From Arthrobacter sp. Leaf337 (lineage in GTDB: Bacteria > Actinomycetota > Actinomycetes > Actinomycetales > Micrococcaceae), in NCBI RefSeq assembly GCF_001423745.1, contig NZ_LMPC01000012.1:375981-439980 (forward strand): a stretch of 64,000 nt of DNA, read 5' to 3'. The position numbers were made by a program, and so were the translations under genes. Of the stretch, positions 15,892 to 24,306 are shown piece after piece (position 1 is the stretch's first letter; every line of letters starts with the position of its first letter). A model generated the notes under the pieces. It was not told where the DNA came from. It ran no database searches and worked only from the letters and a program-made list of their open reading frames with translations.

Positions 15892-16488
15892 ATGAGTGAA
15901 AACCCGGACGCCATCCGCGCCGACATCGAAGCAACGCGCGCGCGGCTCGGCACCAACGTCGACGCCGTGGCTGACAAAGTTACCCCGTCGAATATCGTCC
16001 ACCGCCAGACGGACAAAGTGAAGGACGCCGTGTTCGGCGTGAAGGAGAAAGTCATGGGAGCAACGGATCACACCACTGACCGGGTGCATTCGGGCGCCAG
16101 CGGCGCCGGAGCCCACATGTCGGACGCCGGCGCGGCCATCGGGGACACTCCCCGCCAGGTCCGTGCCAAAACGCAGGGCAATCCGCTGGCAGCCGGGCTG
16201 ATCGCCTTCGGCGCGGGAATGCTGTTCTCGTCGCTGATCCCGGCAAGTGAGAAGGAGCGCGAGGCCGCCGACGCGCTCAAGACCAAGGCCGAGCCGCTCA
16301 CCACGGAGCTGACTGAAGCCGCCAAGGAAGTCGCTGAAGGCCTGAAGGCACCCGCGCAGGACGCCATGGAAAACGTCAAGGCTACTGCCGCCCAAGCCAC
16401 CGACCATGTCAAGGCCGAGGGCCAAGGCGCCGTCGACGACGTCAAGTACCGCGCCGCGGACGCCAAGGACAACGTCCAGCAGGTGTAG
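15892..16488 (+). CDS. DUF3618 domain protein
   Basis: 198 residues. Residues 1-45 hold the DUF3618 motif (DAIRADIEATRARLGTNVDAVADKVTP). A Gly/Ala/His-rich part and one transmembrane helix (NPLAAGLIAFGAGMLFSSLIP) follow. The C-terminus is a long amphipathic helix with repeats such as DAMENVKATAAQATDHVKAEGQGAVDDVKYRAADAK, similar in style to the first gene of the cluster. The family function is unknown; it commonly travels with holin-X and YihY-type genes. GAGCTCGAGG precedes the start. Confidence 0.85.
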   Translation: MSENPDAIRADIEATRARLGTNVDAVADKVTPSNIVHRQTDKVKDAVFGVKEKVMGATDHTTDRVHSGASGAGAHMSDAGAAIGDTPRQVRAKTQGNPLAAGLIAFGAGMLFSSLIPASEKEREAADALKTKAEPLTTELTEAAKEVAEGLKAPAQDAMENVKATAAQATDHVKAEGQGAVDDVKYRAADAKDNVQQV

Positions 16489-16503
16489 CCCGACCGGGAA
16501 GAC

Positions 16504-16540
16504 GGCCGGTTGCCCTCGCTGATGCGCTGGGCAGCCGGCC
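16504..16540 (+). terminator. Hairpin between DUF3618 and YihY genes
   Basis: GGCCGG...GCCC pairs with GGGC...CCGGCC around a 13-base loop, with two mismatched bases in the stem. It lies 15 nt after the DUF3618 stop and may attenuate transcription into the YihY gene. Confidence 0.45.
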
Positions 16541-16569
16541 GCTGCGCTTAACCACGAAAGAAGATTCCA

Positions 16570-17700
16570 ATGGCCAAGAACTTCACCCAGGCGCAAACTG
16601 GCTCCATGGACGACGCCGAGACCGCTGAGAGCAGCACCGCCAAGGCCCGCACGGCGCCCGCGCCGGATGATTCCCGTAAGCCCGACAGCCCCGGCGACGT
16701 CACCAAGCCCTCTTGGAAGTACATCGCGAAGAAGACGCTGCGGGAGTTCACGAAGGACCAGTGCCCGGACCTCGCTGCGGCCCTCACCTACTACTCCGTG
16801 CTTTCAATCTTCCCGGCGCTGTTGGCGCTGGTGTCCCTCCTCGGTATTTTCGGAGACGCCCAGAAAACCACCGCCGCACTGCTCGACATCGTCCAGGGCA
16901 TCGCTCCGGGCGAGACCGTAAACACGATGCGCCCGGTGGTTGAAGACCTGGCAAGCTCCTCGGCTGCCGGCCTCACCCTGATCATCGGTATCCTGACGGC
17001 CCTGTGGTCCGCGTCCGGCTATGTGGGGGCCTTTGGGCGGGCCATGAACCGGGTGTACGAGATCGATGAGGGCCGGCCGTTCCTCAAGCTCCGTGGCACC
17101 ATGCTCGGCGTCACTCTCGTCAATTTGCTGATCGTCGTCGTATTGGCCGCGATGCTCGTGCTCAGCGGGCCGGTGGCGGAGTCCGTCGGGAACGTCATCG
17201 GCCTGGGCGGAGCGTTCCTGGCCGTCTGGAACATCGCCAAGTGGCCGGTGATGCTGGTGCTGGTCATCGCGGCGATCGCCATCCTTTACTACGCCACCCC
17301 AAACGTCAAACAGCCGAAATTCCGCTGGATGAGCATGGGATCCGCCATCGCTGTTGTGGTGTTCCTGCTGGCTTCCCTGGCGTTCGGCTTCTACGTGGCC
17401 AACTTCAACAGCTACAACAAGACCTACGGCGCAATCGGTGGAGTCATCATCGCATTGCTCTGGCTGTGGATCCTGAACATGTCCCTGCTGTTCGGCGCCG
17501 AGTTCGACGCCGAGATGGAACGCGGCCGCCAGCTGCAGGCCGGTATTGAAGCCGAGGAAACGATCCAGCTGCCGCCCCGGGACACCAAGCAAAGCGACAA
17601 ACTTCAGCTCCGGGAAGAAGAGGACATCCGGCGCGGACGCGACCTGCGCGAACGCCATGAGCGCAAACGCCGGGACGACGAACGGGACCAAAGCCCCTAG
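16570..17700 (+). CDS. YihY/BrkB-family membrane protein
   Basis: 376 residues with six transmembrane helices. The conserved core is present: REFTKDQCPDLAAALTYYSVLSIFPALLALVSLLGIFG, then SASGYVGAFGRAMNRVYEI, VKQPKFRWMSMGSAIAVVVFLLASLAFGFYVANFNSYNKTYGAIGGVIIALLWLWILNMSLLFGAEFDAEMERGRQ. An acidic/Ser-rich N-terminal tail and a strongly charged C-terminal tail (EEEDIRRGRDLRERHERKRRDDERDQ) are likely cytosolic. The old name ribonuclease BN is wrong for this family; the function is unknown, possibly envelope transport or virulence-factor-like. It closes the envelope cluster. Confidence 0.9.
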   Translation: MAKNFTQAQTGSMDDAETAESSTAKARTAPAPDDSRKPDSPGDVTKPSWKYIAKKTLREFTKDQCPDLAAALTYYSVLSIFPALLALVSLLGIFGDAQKTTAALLDIVQGIAPGETVNTMRPVVEDLASSSAAGLTLIIGILTALWSASGYVGAFGRAMNRVYEIDEGRPFLKLRGTMLGVTLVNLLIVVVLAAMLVLSGPVAESVGNVIGLGGAFLAVWNIAKWPVMLVLVIAAIAILYYATPNVKQPKFRWMSMGSAIAVVVFLLASLAFGFYVANFNSYNKTYGAIGGVIIALLWLWILNMSLLFGAEFDAEMERGRQLQAGIEAEETIQLPPRDTKQSDKLQLREEEDIRRGRDLRERHERKRRDDERDQSP

Positions 17701-17768
17701 CGCGGACGGGCACTCCCGACTCTACTGGGTGGACATTGCGCCGCCATCGCCTATGGAGGGGAGGGCCC

Positions 17769-18677
17769 ATGCCGACGGCCTCACCGAGGAACGCGCCGAT
17801 TCCGGACGGACCGGTCGCGGTGGGCTACGACGGGTCCGAACCGGCACAGCTTGCCGTCCGCTGGGCCGCCGGATATGCCGCCGCCACCAACCGAAAACTG
17901 AAGGTAATCCATGCGTGGGTATGGCCCGTCTTCACCAAAAACCTTGGTCCCGTAAAAGGCGTTGAGGGCAGCGGGCTCCGGCACGCCGCCGAAGCCACCC
18001 TCCAGGAAGGCCTGGACCTCGCCCGCTCGGTGGCTGACGAGGTGGCTTCCGAAGTGGCAGCCGGGCGGGAGGACACCGAAGGCATGGCGCACCCCCTGGA
18101 GATCGACGGCGTCATCGAGCCGGGGCTTCCCGGCCAGGTTCTCCGCGCTGCGGCGGACGGCGCAAGTGTCCTCGCCGTGGGCCACCGCGGCATGGGCCGC
18201 TTCCTGGGGCAGCTGGTGGGTTCCGCCTGCCTCGACCTTGCCGTCCACTCACCGTGCCCCCTGATGGTGGTCCGCTACCCGAACCGTCCCGGCCAGCCCG
18301 TCGCGGCCGGGATAGACGAAAAACCCCGGCGTGAGCAGGTGGTGGCGGAGGCGGCCCGGCTGGCTGCCGCCTTCAACGTGCCCCTTCAGTTGATCCATGT
18401 GGCCGGGGATCAGCACCACGCAGCGCACGGGCGGCACGCGCCGCTGCATGGCAAGGAACTCCTGGACCAGGCGGTAGAACTCGCAAGGAGCCTCGCCCCC
18501 GACGTTCCCGTGGAGGGCATCCTGCTGGAGACCCACCCCGTTCCCAAGGAACTCCTGACCGCCGCGGCGCAGGCCGACGTCCTGGTCCTGGGCGCCCATC
18601 ACCGGGAAGGCCATCCGGGGAGCACCGTGTCCTCGGCCTTGGAGCGGGCGCTGTGCAACCTGCTGATCACGCGGTAA
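17769..18677 (+). CDS. Tandem universal stress protein
   Basis: 302 residues forming two UspA domains. The first (about 10-150) opens with VAVGYDGSEPAQLAVRWAAGYAA and carries the ATP-binding pattern GHRGMGRFLGQLVGS. The second (about 160-302) is more diverged, ending VLVLGAHHREGHPGSTVSSALERALCNLLITR. Tandem Usps in actinobacteria are typical of hypoxia or stationary-phase regulons. The ATG at 17769 follows GGAGGGGAGG. The alcohol dehydrogenase gene begins 35 nt after its stop, so they are probably cotranscribed. No DosR-type box was found in the 68 bases upstream. Confidence 0.9.
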   Translation: MPTASPRNAPIPDGPVAVGYDGSEPAQLAVRWAAGYAAATNRKLKVIHAWVWPVFTKNLGPVKGVEGSGLRHAAEATLQEGLDLARSVADEVASEVAAGREDTEGMAHPLEIDGVIEPGLPGQVLRAAADGASVLAVGHRGMGRFLGQLVGSACLDLAVHSPCPLMVVRYPNRPGQPVAAGIDEKPRREQVVAEAARLAAAFNVPLQLIHVAGDQHHAAHGRHAPLHGKELLDQAVELARSLAPDVPVEGILLETHPVPKELLTAAAQADVLVLGAHHREGHPGSTVSSALERALCNLLITR

Positions 18678-18712
18678 AAACCGTGCCGGAATAGCAGAAG
18701 AGGAAGTGTGCC

Positions 18713-19717
18713 GTGCGTGCTTGGTGGGTTGGCAAACCGGGGCCCGTGGTGACGGGGCATCCGTTAGTGTTCGGCGAGCGCCCTGATCCAATCCCCGGGC
18801 CGGGAGAGGTCCTGCTTGCCGTGCGCGTGTGCGGAGTATGCCGCACCGACCTCCATCTGGCAGAAGGTGACCTGCCGCCCCGCCAGCCCGGCATCATTCC
18901 GGGCCATGAAGTGGTGGGGGAAGTGCTGGAGCTCGGCGAAGGTGCCACCAGGTTCCGGATCGGGGAACGCGTGGGCGTCGCCTGGCTTGGGGCAACCTGC
19001 GGACGCTGCCGCTTCTGCCTCCGTTCGCAGGAAAACCTGTGCCTGTCCCCCACCTTCACGGGCTGGGACCGGGACGGCGGTTACGCGGACCGGGTGACGG
19101 TCAACGAGGACTACGCCTACCGGATCCCGGAGGTCTTTTCGGACGAACAGGCCGCTCCCCTGCTGTGCGCGGGGATCATCGGCTACCGCGCACTGAGCCG
19201 GGCCCAGGTCCCGGACGGCGGGCGCCTCGGCATCTACGGTTTCGGCGGTTCCGCCCACCTGGCCGCCCAGGTGGCCATGCACCGCGGAGCCAGCGTGTAC
19301 GTCATGACCCGCTCCGAGGAGGCCCGGCGCCTCGCCCTGGAACTCGGGGCGGCTTTCGCCGGGGACGCCGACGACGAACCTCCCGTCCCGCTCGATTCGG
19401 CCATTCTTTTTGCCCCGGTGGGCTGGCTGGTGCCGCAGGCGCTGCGCGCCCTGGACCGAGGGGGCACGCTTGCAGTGGCCGGCATCCACCTGAGCGACAT
19501 CCCGCCGATCCATTACGGATCCGAGCTTTTCCAGGAACGGCAGCTTCGCAGCGTCACCGCAAATACCAGGGCCGACGGCGAGGAGTTCCTCCGCATCGCG
19601 GCGGACATTCCGCTGCGCCCCACCACCGTGCCCTACCGGATGGAGGCAGCTGGCCAGGCCCTTCAGGACCTTGCCGCGGACCGTATTACCGGGGCCGCCG
19701 TCCTGCATATGTCCTAG
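18713..19717 (+). CDS. Zinc-dependent alcohol dehydrogenase
   Basis: 334 residues, MDR superfamily. The catalytic-zinc residues are in [10 protein letters not shown] and GHEVVGEV, and the structural-zinc loop [15 protein letters not shown] has all four Cys. The NAD-binding segment is [19 protein letters not shown]. It resembles the AdhP/AdhA type with the [18 protein letters not shown] segment, which oxidises short primary alcohols or reduces aldehydes. GTG 18713 follows AGAGGAAG. Pairing with the Usp gene is also seen in hypoxia regulons of other actinobacteria, suggesting a fermentative or redox-balancing role (inference). Confidence 0.9.
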   Translation: MRAWWVGKPGPVVTGHPLVFGERPDPIPGPGEVLLAVRVCGVCRTDLHLAEGDLPPRQPGIIPGHEVVGEVLELGEGATRFRIGERVGVAWLGATCGRCRFCLRSQENLCLSPTFTGWDRDGGYADRVTVNEDYAYRIPEVFSDEQAAPLLCAGIIGYRALSRAQVPDGGRLGIYGFGGSAHLAAQVAMHRGASVYVMTRSEEARRLALELGAAFAGDADDEPPVPLDSAILFAPVGWLVPQALRALDRGGTLAVAGIHLSDIPPIHYGSELFQERQLRSVTANTRADGEEFLRIAADIPLRPTTVPYRMEAAGQALQDLAADRITGAAVLHMS

Positions 19718-19745
19718 CCGCAAACCCGCCTCAGGTTCCGGGTCC

Positions 19746-19786
19746 CAGCCGGAATTAGCCCAGCCGGAATTAGCCCAGCCGGAATT
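19746..19786. repeat. Tandem 15-bp repeat (2.7 copies) across a stop codon
   Basis: CAGCCGGAATTAGCC occurs at 19746-19760 and 19761-19775, with 11 further bases at 19776-19786. On the minus strand each unit encodes FRLG and a TAA stop, so the GH65 fusion gene is followed by repeated copies of its own last codons and stop. Confidence 0.85.
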
Positions 19787-22700
19787 CGTGTTCCTGCCCG
19801 GCGTGTAGCAGGACCTGCTGGGTGCCGAGCCGGACCTGCACCGGGGAGGCGTCTCCCGGGGCCGCGCTAACCCGGAGCCGGTCCTTCTCCAGGTGCACTG
19901 CCAGGAGCTGGTCCCGGTACCGCACGTTGAACGTGACCCTGCGGAGTTCCTTCGGAAGGCGGGGTGCGAAATCCAGGGCGTCCCTCGTGATACGCAGCCC
20001 GGCGAAGCTCCGCTGAACCACGTCGATGGATCCGGCCATGGCGCCCAGGTGGATTCCCGCCCTGGTGGTGCCGCCCTGGGTGTCGTCCAGGTCCGCGTCG
20101 AGCGCCTCCCGGAAGGTGTCCCACGCCCTCTCCGGATCAAGCTGCGCCAGCACCGAAGCGTGCGCCACGCGGCTCAGGGTGGATCCGTGGGCGGTCCGGG
20201 CGAGGTAGAAGTCAACGGTCCGTGCGATCTGCCCGGACGTCACGGCATACCCGAGCCGGTCGAGGAAGGTGGTGAGCTGGTCTTCACCGAGGACGTAAAG
20301 CAACATGAGGACGTCCGCCTGTTTGGCCAGCTGGTAATGGTTGGTGCTGGTGCCCTCGGCTTCGAGGATGAGGTCCAGGCGCTGGATGTTCCGGTAGGTG
20401 CGGCGGTAGTGCTCCCAGTCCAGCTCCTGGAGATTTTCGTAGCCGGCGAACTGGCTGATGATGCCGTCGGCGTGAAACGGCACGAATACCCTCCGGCCAA
20501 GCTTCGCCCAGGCCTCGATTTCGCCTTCAGTGACGCGCAGCCGATTGCGGAAATCGTCCATGTCGAAGCCGTGCAGGGAACTCATGATCCACACCGCCAG
20601 ATCGCACACCCAGGCCGCCATGACGTTGGTATAGGCGTTGTCGTCCAGGCCTCCCCCGGGGTTGTCGGGGTAGCCGGTGTGGTACTCGTCCGGGCCCACC
20701 ACAGCCCGGATATGGAATCTGTCGTCGGCGGGGTCGTGTTCGGCCATCGACGCGAACAGCCGGGCCACTTCCACAATGATTTCCGCACCGTGGTGCATCA
20801 GCCAGGCCCGGTCCTGGGTGGCTTCAAAGTACTGCCAGGCGTTGTACGCCACCGTGAGGCCCGAGTGGCGCTGCATGTGGGAGTAGTCCGGTACCCAGTG
20901 GCCGGAACGGGCGTTGAACAGCAGTTTGGGTGTTTCCTCCCGGCCGTCGCTGCCGCTCTGCCAAGGAATCAGGGCACCCTTGAACCCTGCCGCCCTGGCG
21001 GCGTCCCGGGCGGTCCCCAGCCGGCGCCACCGGTAATCAAGGAGCGCCCGCGTCACGGCGGGAAGCCGGGATGTCAGGAGGGGCAGGACAAAGAGTTCAT
21101 CCCAGAAAATGTGCCCCCGGTAGCCTTCGCCGTGCAGGCCGCGGGCGGGAACACCGGCGTCCAGCTCCGCGGTATGCGCGGATATGGTCTGGAGCAGGTG
21201 GAAGACATGCAGGTTCAGGATCAGCTGGGCCTGGTTGGATGCGTCGAACTCGATGATGAAGGGCGTGAGCAGTCCCCTCCACGCCGCCTCGTGACTGGCC
21301 AGCAGCTCCTCGAAACCGCCCCTGGCGCGGTTCAGGACGTCCAGGGCGGCGGTCCGGGGTGAGGAAATGGCGTGGTCGCGGGACGTCACCACTGCCACGG
21401 TCTTGGTGACGGTTACCGGAATGCCGTCCCGGAGCTCCGCATCAAAGCGGTGCGCGAACTGTCCGCCGAGCTCTTCAGGCGTGGCGGGATGCAGGCTGGC
21501 GGGTACTTCGGTCCGGCTGGCCAGTGCAATGCCGATCCTGCTCTGGCTCGTCCGCGCCAAAACCACCTGGGTAGCTACTCCTGGCCCGTCGTCGGCACCG
21601 GAGACCGCGATGCCTGCCAGGTGACGGTTGGACAGGAGGGCTTCCACCGGCACGTTCGAGTTGGTGATGTCCGTGTCGCAGCCGCTGCGGATGGCCACCC
21701 GGCCGTTCCATCCCGCGGCGGTCACCGTCATCTCGAGCGCGGCGAGGTGCGGTTCCGCCATGGACACCAGCCGGCGCTGCACCACATTGAGTTTCCGCCC
21801 GGCGTCGTCTTCCAGTACCGCTTCCCGCGTCAGCAGGGCGCGCGTCAGATCGAGCGTGCGGCGCTCGCTGCGGAGCTGCAGGCCGCCGTCGGACCACCAC
21901 CGGCCGCCCTCCACGGAAAGGTCCAGCGGCAGCCAGTCCGGCATGTTGACCATGTGTTCGTCTTCGGTCTCCTGCCCCTGGATCACGCTGGTGAGCCGGT
22001 TGTAGACACCGGCGAGGTACGTTCCCGGATAGTGCACACCGTCCCGGCGGTGTTCAGGGGCGGCGCCCCGCGTGGCCATATACCCGTTGCCCAGCGTGGT
22101 CAGGGCCTCCCGGTGGCCTTCGTGCGCGGGGTCGAATCCCTCATAGACCAGTTGCCAGGGGTCCGCGATGACCAGGCCGAGGTCCAGTTCGCTGACGTCT
22201 TCAAGGACGACGTCGGCTCCCGCGGCCTCCAGCTCCGCCCGGTGCCCGGCCCGGTCAATCCCCACCACCAGTCCGAATCCGCCGCGGTGGCCCGCTGCCA
22301 CGCCGGCCACGGCGTCCTCGATGACCACCGCACGTCCGGGCTCCACCCCGAGCTCCCGGACAGCATGGAGGAACAAGGCGGGGTCGGGTTTGCCGGCCAG
22401 CCCCAGCTGCGCTGCCGTGTTTCCGTCCACCACGAGGTCGAAGGTGTCGTGGAGGCCGGCGGCTGCCAGCACGGCCCGGGCGTTCCGGCTGGCAGTTGCG
22501 AGCGCCACCGGGACCTTCCCTGCCTTGAGCCGTTCCAGCAGGGCAACCGTTTCAGGGAAAACAGGGACAGGCCGGCGCCCCAGCAGTTCTTCGAAGATGC
22601 CGTTCTTGCGTGCGCCCAGCCCCACTACGGTCCACTCCCCCGGGCCATCAGCGTGCCCGCCCGCTGGCAGTGTGACCCCCCGCGACTGCAGGAACGCCGT

Positions 22701-22928
22701 CACGCCGTCTTCCCGGGTGCGGCCGTCCACGAAGCGCAGGTAATCGGTGTCCGTAAACGGATCGCGCCGGGCATCCTGCGGAATCCGGCGGTCCTGGAGG
22801 ACTGCGTCGAAGAGTTCCTTCCATGCGGCCGCGTGGAGTTCCGCAGTATCCGTGACCACGCCGTCGAGGTCGAACACCACGGCGTCAACCGGGGCCAGCG
22901 CGGCGGCAACGGTTGGCGACTCAGTCAT
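19770..22928 (-). CDS. Fusion of beta-phosphoglucomutase-like HAD and GH65 glycoside phosphorylase/hydrolase
   Basis: 1052 residues. Residues about 1-250 are a HAD subfamily IA domain with nucleophile Asp20 and Asp22 in VVFDLDGVVTDT, a Thr/Ser motif in ALATASRNA, and ViEDAVAGVAAG. Residues about 262-1050 are a GH65 protein: DPWQLVYEGFDPAHEGHREALTTLGNGYMATRG at the start, FWDELFVLPLLT, and the general-acid Glu in VVGPDEYHTGYPDN at about residue 745. GH65 enzymes mostly phosphorolyse alpha-glucosides such as trehalose, maltose or kojibiose, giving beta-glucose 1-phosphate, which the HAD domain would convert to glucose 6-phosphate. Fusing the two steps is uncommon and contrasts with the separate genes at 58.8-62.0 kb. 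Confidence 0.9.
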   Translation of the reverse strand: MTESPTVAAALAPVDAVVFDLDGVVTDTAELHAAAWKELFDAVLQDRRIPQDARRDPFTDTDYLRFVDGRTREDGVTAFLQSRGVTLPAGGHADGPGEWTVVGLGARKNGIFEELLGRRPVPVFPETVALLERLKAGKVPVALATASRNARAVLAAAGLHDTFDLVVDGNTAAQLGLAGKPDPALFLHAVRELGVEPGRAVVIEDAVAGVAAGHRGGFGLVVGIDRAGHRAELEAAGADVVLEDVSELDLGLVIADPWQLVYEGFDPAHEGHREALTTLGNGYMATRGAAPEHRRDGVHYPGTYLAGVYNRLTSVIQGQETEDEHMVNMPDWLPLDLSVEGGRWWSDGGLQLRSERRTLDLTRALLTREAVLEDDAGRKLNVVQRRLVSMAEPHLAALEMTVTAAGWNGRVAIRSGCDTDITNSNVPVEALLSNRHLAGIAVSGADDGPGVATQVVLARTSQSRIGIALASRTEVPASLHPATPEELGGQFAHRFDAELRDGIPVTVTKTVAVVTSRDHAISSPRTAALDVLNRARGGFEELLASHEAAWRGLLTPFIIEFDASNQAQLILNLHVFHLLQTISAHTAELDAGVPARGLHGEGYRGHIFWDELFVLPLLTSRLPAVTRALLDYRWRRLGTARDAARAAGFKGALIPWQSGSDGREETPKLLFNARSGHWVPDYSHMQRHSGLTVAYNAWQYFEATQDRAWLMHHGAEIIVEVARLFASMAEHDPADDRFHIRAVVGPDEYHTGYPDNPGGGLDDNAYTNVMAAWVCDLAVWIMSSLHGFDMDDFRNRLRVTEGEIEAWAKLGRRVFVPFHADGIISQFAGYENLQELDWEHYRRTYRNIQRLDLILEAEGTSTNHYQLAKQADVLMLLYVLGEDQLTTFLDRLGYAVTSGQIARTVDFYLARTAHGSTLSRVAHASVLAQLDPERAWDTFREALDADLDDTQGGTTRAGIHLGAMAGSIDVVQRSFAGLRITRDALDFAPRLPKELRRVTFNVRYRDQLLAVHLEKDRLRVSAAPGDASPVQVRLGTQQVLLHAGQEHEFRLG

Positions 22929-23014
22929 GGCTCAGTCCTACCAGCGATGGCCGGGCCTGCCCAGTGACGTTGGACCCCTCTTCCGGTTGGCTCCCCGGCA
23001 AGCTCTGCGGCTGG

Positions 23015-24031
23015 CTAACCGGCGACCAGGCTGTCCAGCGTGACGAAGCCGTAGCCAGCCTGGCGCATTCTCTCGATCATTCCCGGCAGGGCGTCAGCGT
23101 CCAGGGTTGAGCCGTCGGTCGGGTTGGACCCGATGTGCATCAGGACGATTTCACCGGGCTGCAGGGCGGTCAACGCACGGTCCGCCACCTGCTGCGCCGT
23201 GACACCGCCGCTGGTTCCCTTCCAGCCGAGCGTATCGACGGACCAGCGCACCGGCACATACCCCAGGTTGTTCACGGCGGCGATGGTTCGTGCATCGCGG
23301 GCCCCGAACGGGAACCGGAACAGCGGCCGCGGGTCTGCTCCGGCGGCCACGATTGCCTGCTCCGCCGCGCGGACCTGGTCCCCGATACCGGCGTCCGGCA
23401 GGCCGGTGAAGTCCGGGTGGGTCTGGGAGTGGTTGCCCACACGGTGGCCGCCCGCCACGATGGCGGCCACCCCGGCAGGATTGGCCGCAGCCCAGGACCC
23501 CGTCAGGAAGAACGTCCCGCGGACCCCTGCGCCCGCCAGGGTCTGCAGGATCGAGGGGAGGCCGGCCGAGTTGGCGCCGGCGTCGAATGTCAGTGCCACC
23601 GCCGGGCCGGCACCGGGAACCACCTCCACGTCCTGGCCGGCCAAGGCAGGGGGAAACGGGGCAACCGGCGGAGGGGGCTGCGGACCCGGCAGCGTTTCGG
23701 GCGGCGGCGTGGGGCCGGACGCCACAGGGGCCGGAGCGGGCGGTTCGCCCGAAGTTCCTGGCGGCGGGGACAGGGAATCAGACGGCTGTGGTTCCGTCGA
23801 CTGATTTCCCGACGACGGCGAAGCGGCCGGACTCGAGGCGGCCGGCTCCGAAGGCTGCGGCGCCGAGGACGTCTGGCCGTCCGTCGGCTGGCCAGCCCCC
23901 GGGTCCGATTCCCGCGGGGCACCGGCCAGGATCACGGCCAGTACCACCGCCGTGATCGCGACCACCGCCACGACGGCCGCCGCCACCAGCCTGCGATGTT
24001 TGCCCGGAGCAGCGGACGGTTCCCCCGCCAT
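23015..24031 (-). CDS. Membrane-anchored polysaccharide deacetylase (NodB/CE4)
   Basis: 338 residues. A basic N-terminus and one helix (LVAAAVVAVVAITAVVLAVILAG) anchor it outward, followed by an about 90-residue Pro/Ser/Gln-rich wall-spanning linker. The NodB domain (about 140-338) has the catalytic base in LTFDAGAN, the metal pair in HSQTHPDF, RFPFGARD, and WSVDTLGWKG, and ends with IVLMHIG. These enzymes remove acetyl groups from peptidoglycan or other surface glycans. ATG 24031 has GAAGGG at a good distance; GTG 24040 is too close to it. The first Asp motif reads TFDAG rather than TFDDG, which is frequent in actinobacterial members. Confidence 0.88.
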   Translation of the reverse strand: MAGEPSAAPGKHRRLVAAAVVAVVAITAVVLAVILAGAPRESDPGAGQPTDGQTSSAPQPSEPAASSPAASPSSGNQSTEPQPSDSLSPPPGTSGEPPAPAPVASGPTPPPETLPGPQPPPPVAPFPPALAGQDVEVVPGAGPAVALTFDAGANSAGLPSILQTLAGAGVRGTFFLTGSWAAANPAGVAAIVAGGHRVGNHSQTHPDFTGLPDAGIGDQVRAAEQAIVAAGADPRPLFRFPFGARDARTIAAVNNLGYVPVRWSVDTLGWKGTSGGVTAQQVADRALTALQPGEIVLMHIGSNPTDGSTLDADALPGMIERMRQAGYGFVTLDSLVAG

Positions 24032-24196
24032 GTTCGACACCCTTCAACCATGACAGCGGCAGCCCCTTCCCTGACAGGGCTGAAAGGCCTGCCAGGGCTG
24101 AATCGCTGCCGGGCTCAAACGCGTGGCGGCTCAGCGCCCGCGGCGCATCAGGGCCCTATTCCCCTTGTTTCGCATCGCAGGTTCAATGGAGTGTTA

Positions 24197-24267
24197 CCCA
24201 TAGGTGTGTGTCCCATAGGTGCGTGTCCTATTGGGGTGTCCTATGGATGCGTCCTGTCAGTGTGTGT
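24197..24267 (+). repeat. Degenerate tandem repeats upstream of the P1B ATPase gene
   Basis: Five imperfect units of 13-15 bp follow head to tail: CCCATAGGTGTGTGT (24197), CCCATAGGTGCGTGT (24212), CCTATTGGGGTGT (24227), CCTATGGATGCGT (24240) and CCTGTCAGTGTGTGT (24253). CCCATAGG and CCTATGG cores occur in both orientations. They end about 40 nt before the ATPase start, so they could be metalloregulator sites or a slippage-prone spacer. Confidence 0.65.
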
Positions 24268-24306
24268 TCAGACGTGGCAGCTAACCAGATGAAGGCGGGT
24301 CTGCCT

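Noticed and set aside
17701..17768. DosR-type box upstream of the Usp gene
   Set aside because: Read for GGGAC-N-GTCCC patterns; none with reasonable symmetry was found.
19893..22967. Long plus-strand frames (489 and 531 codons) opposite the GH65 fusion
   Set aside because: The minus strand has full-length conserved motifs; the plus-strand translations show no family signature.
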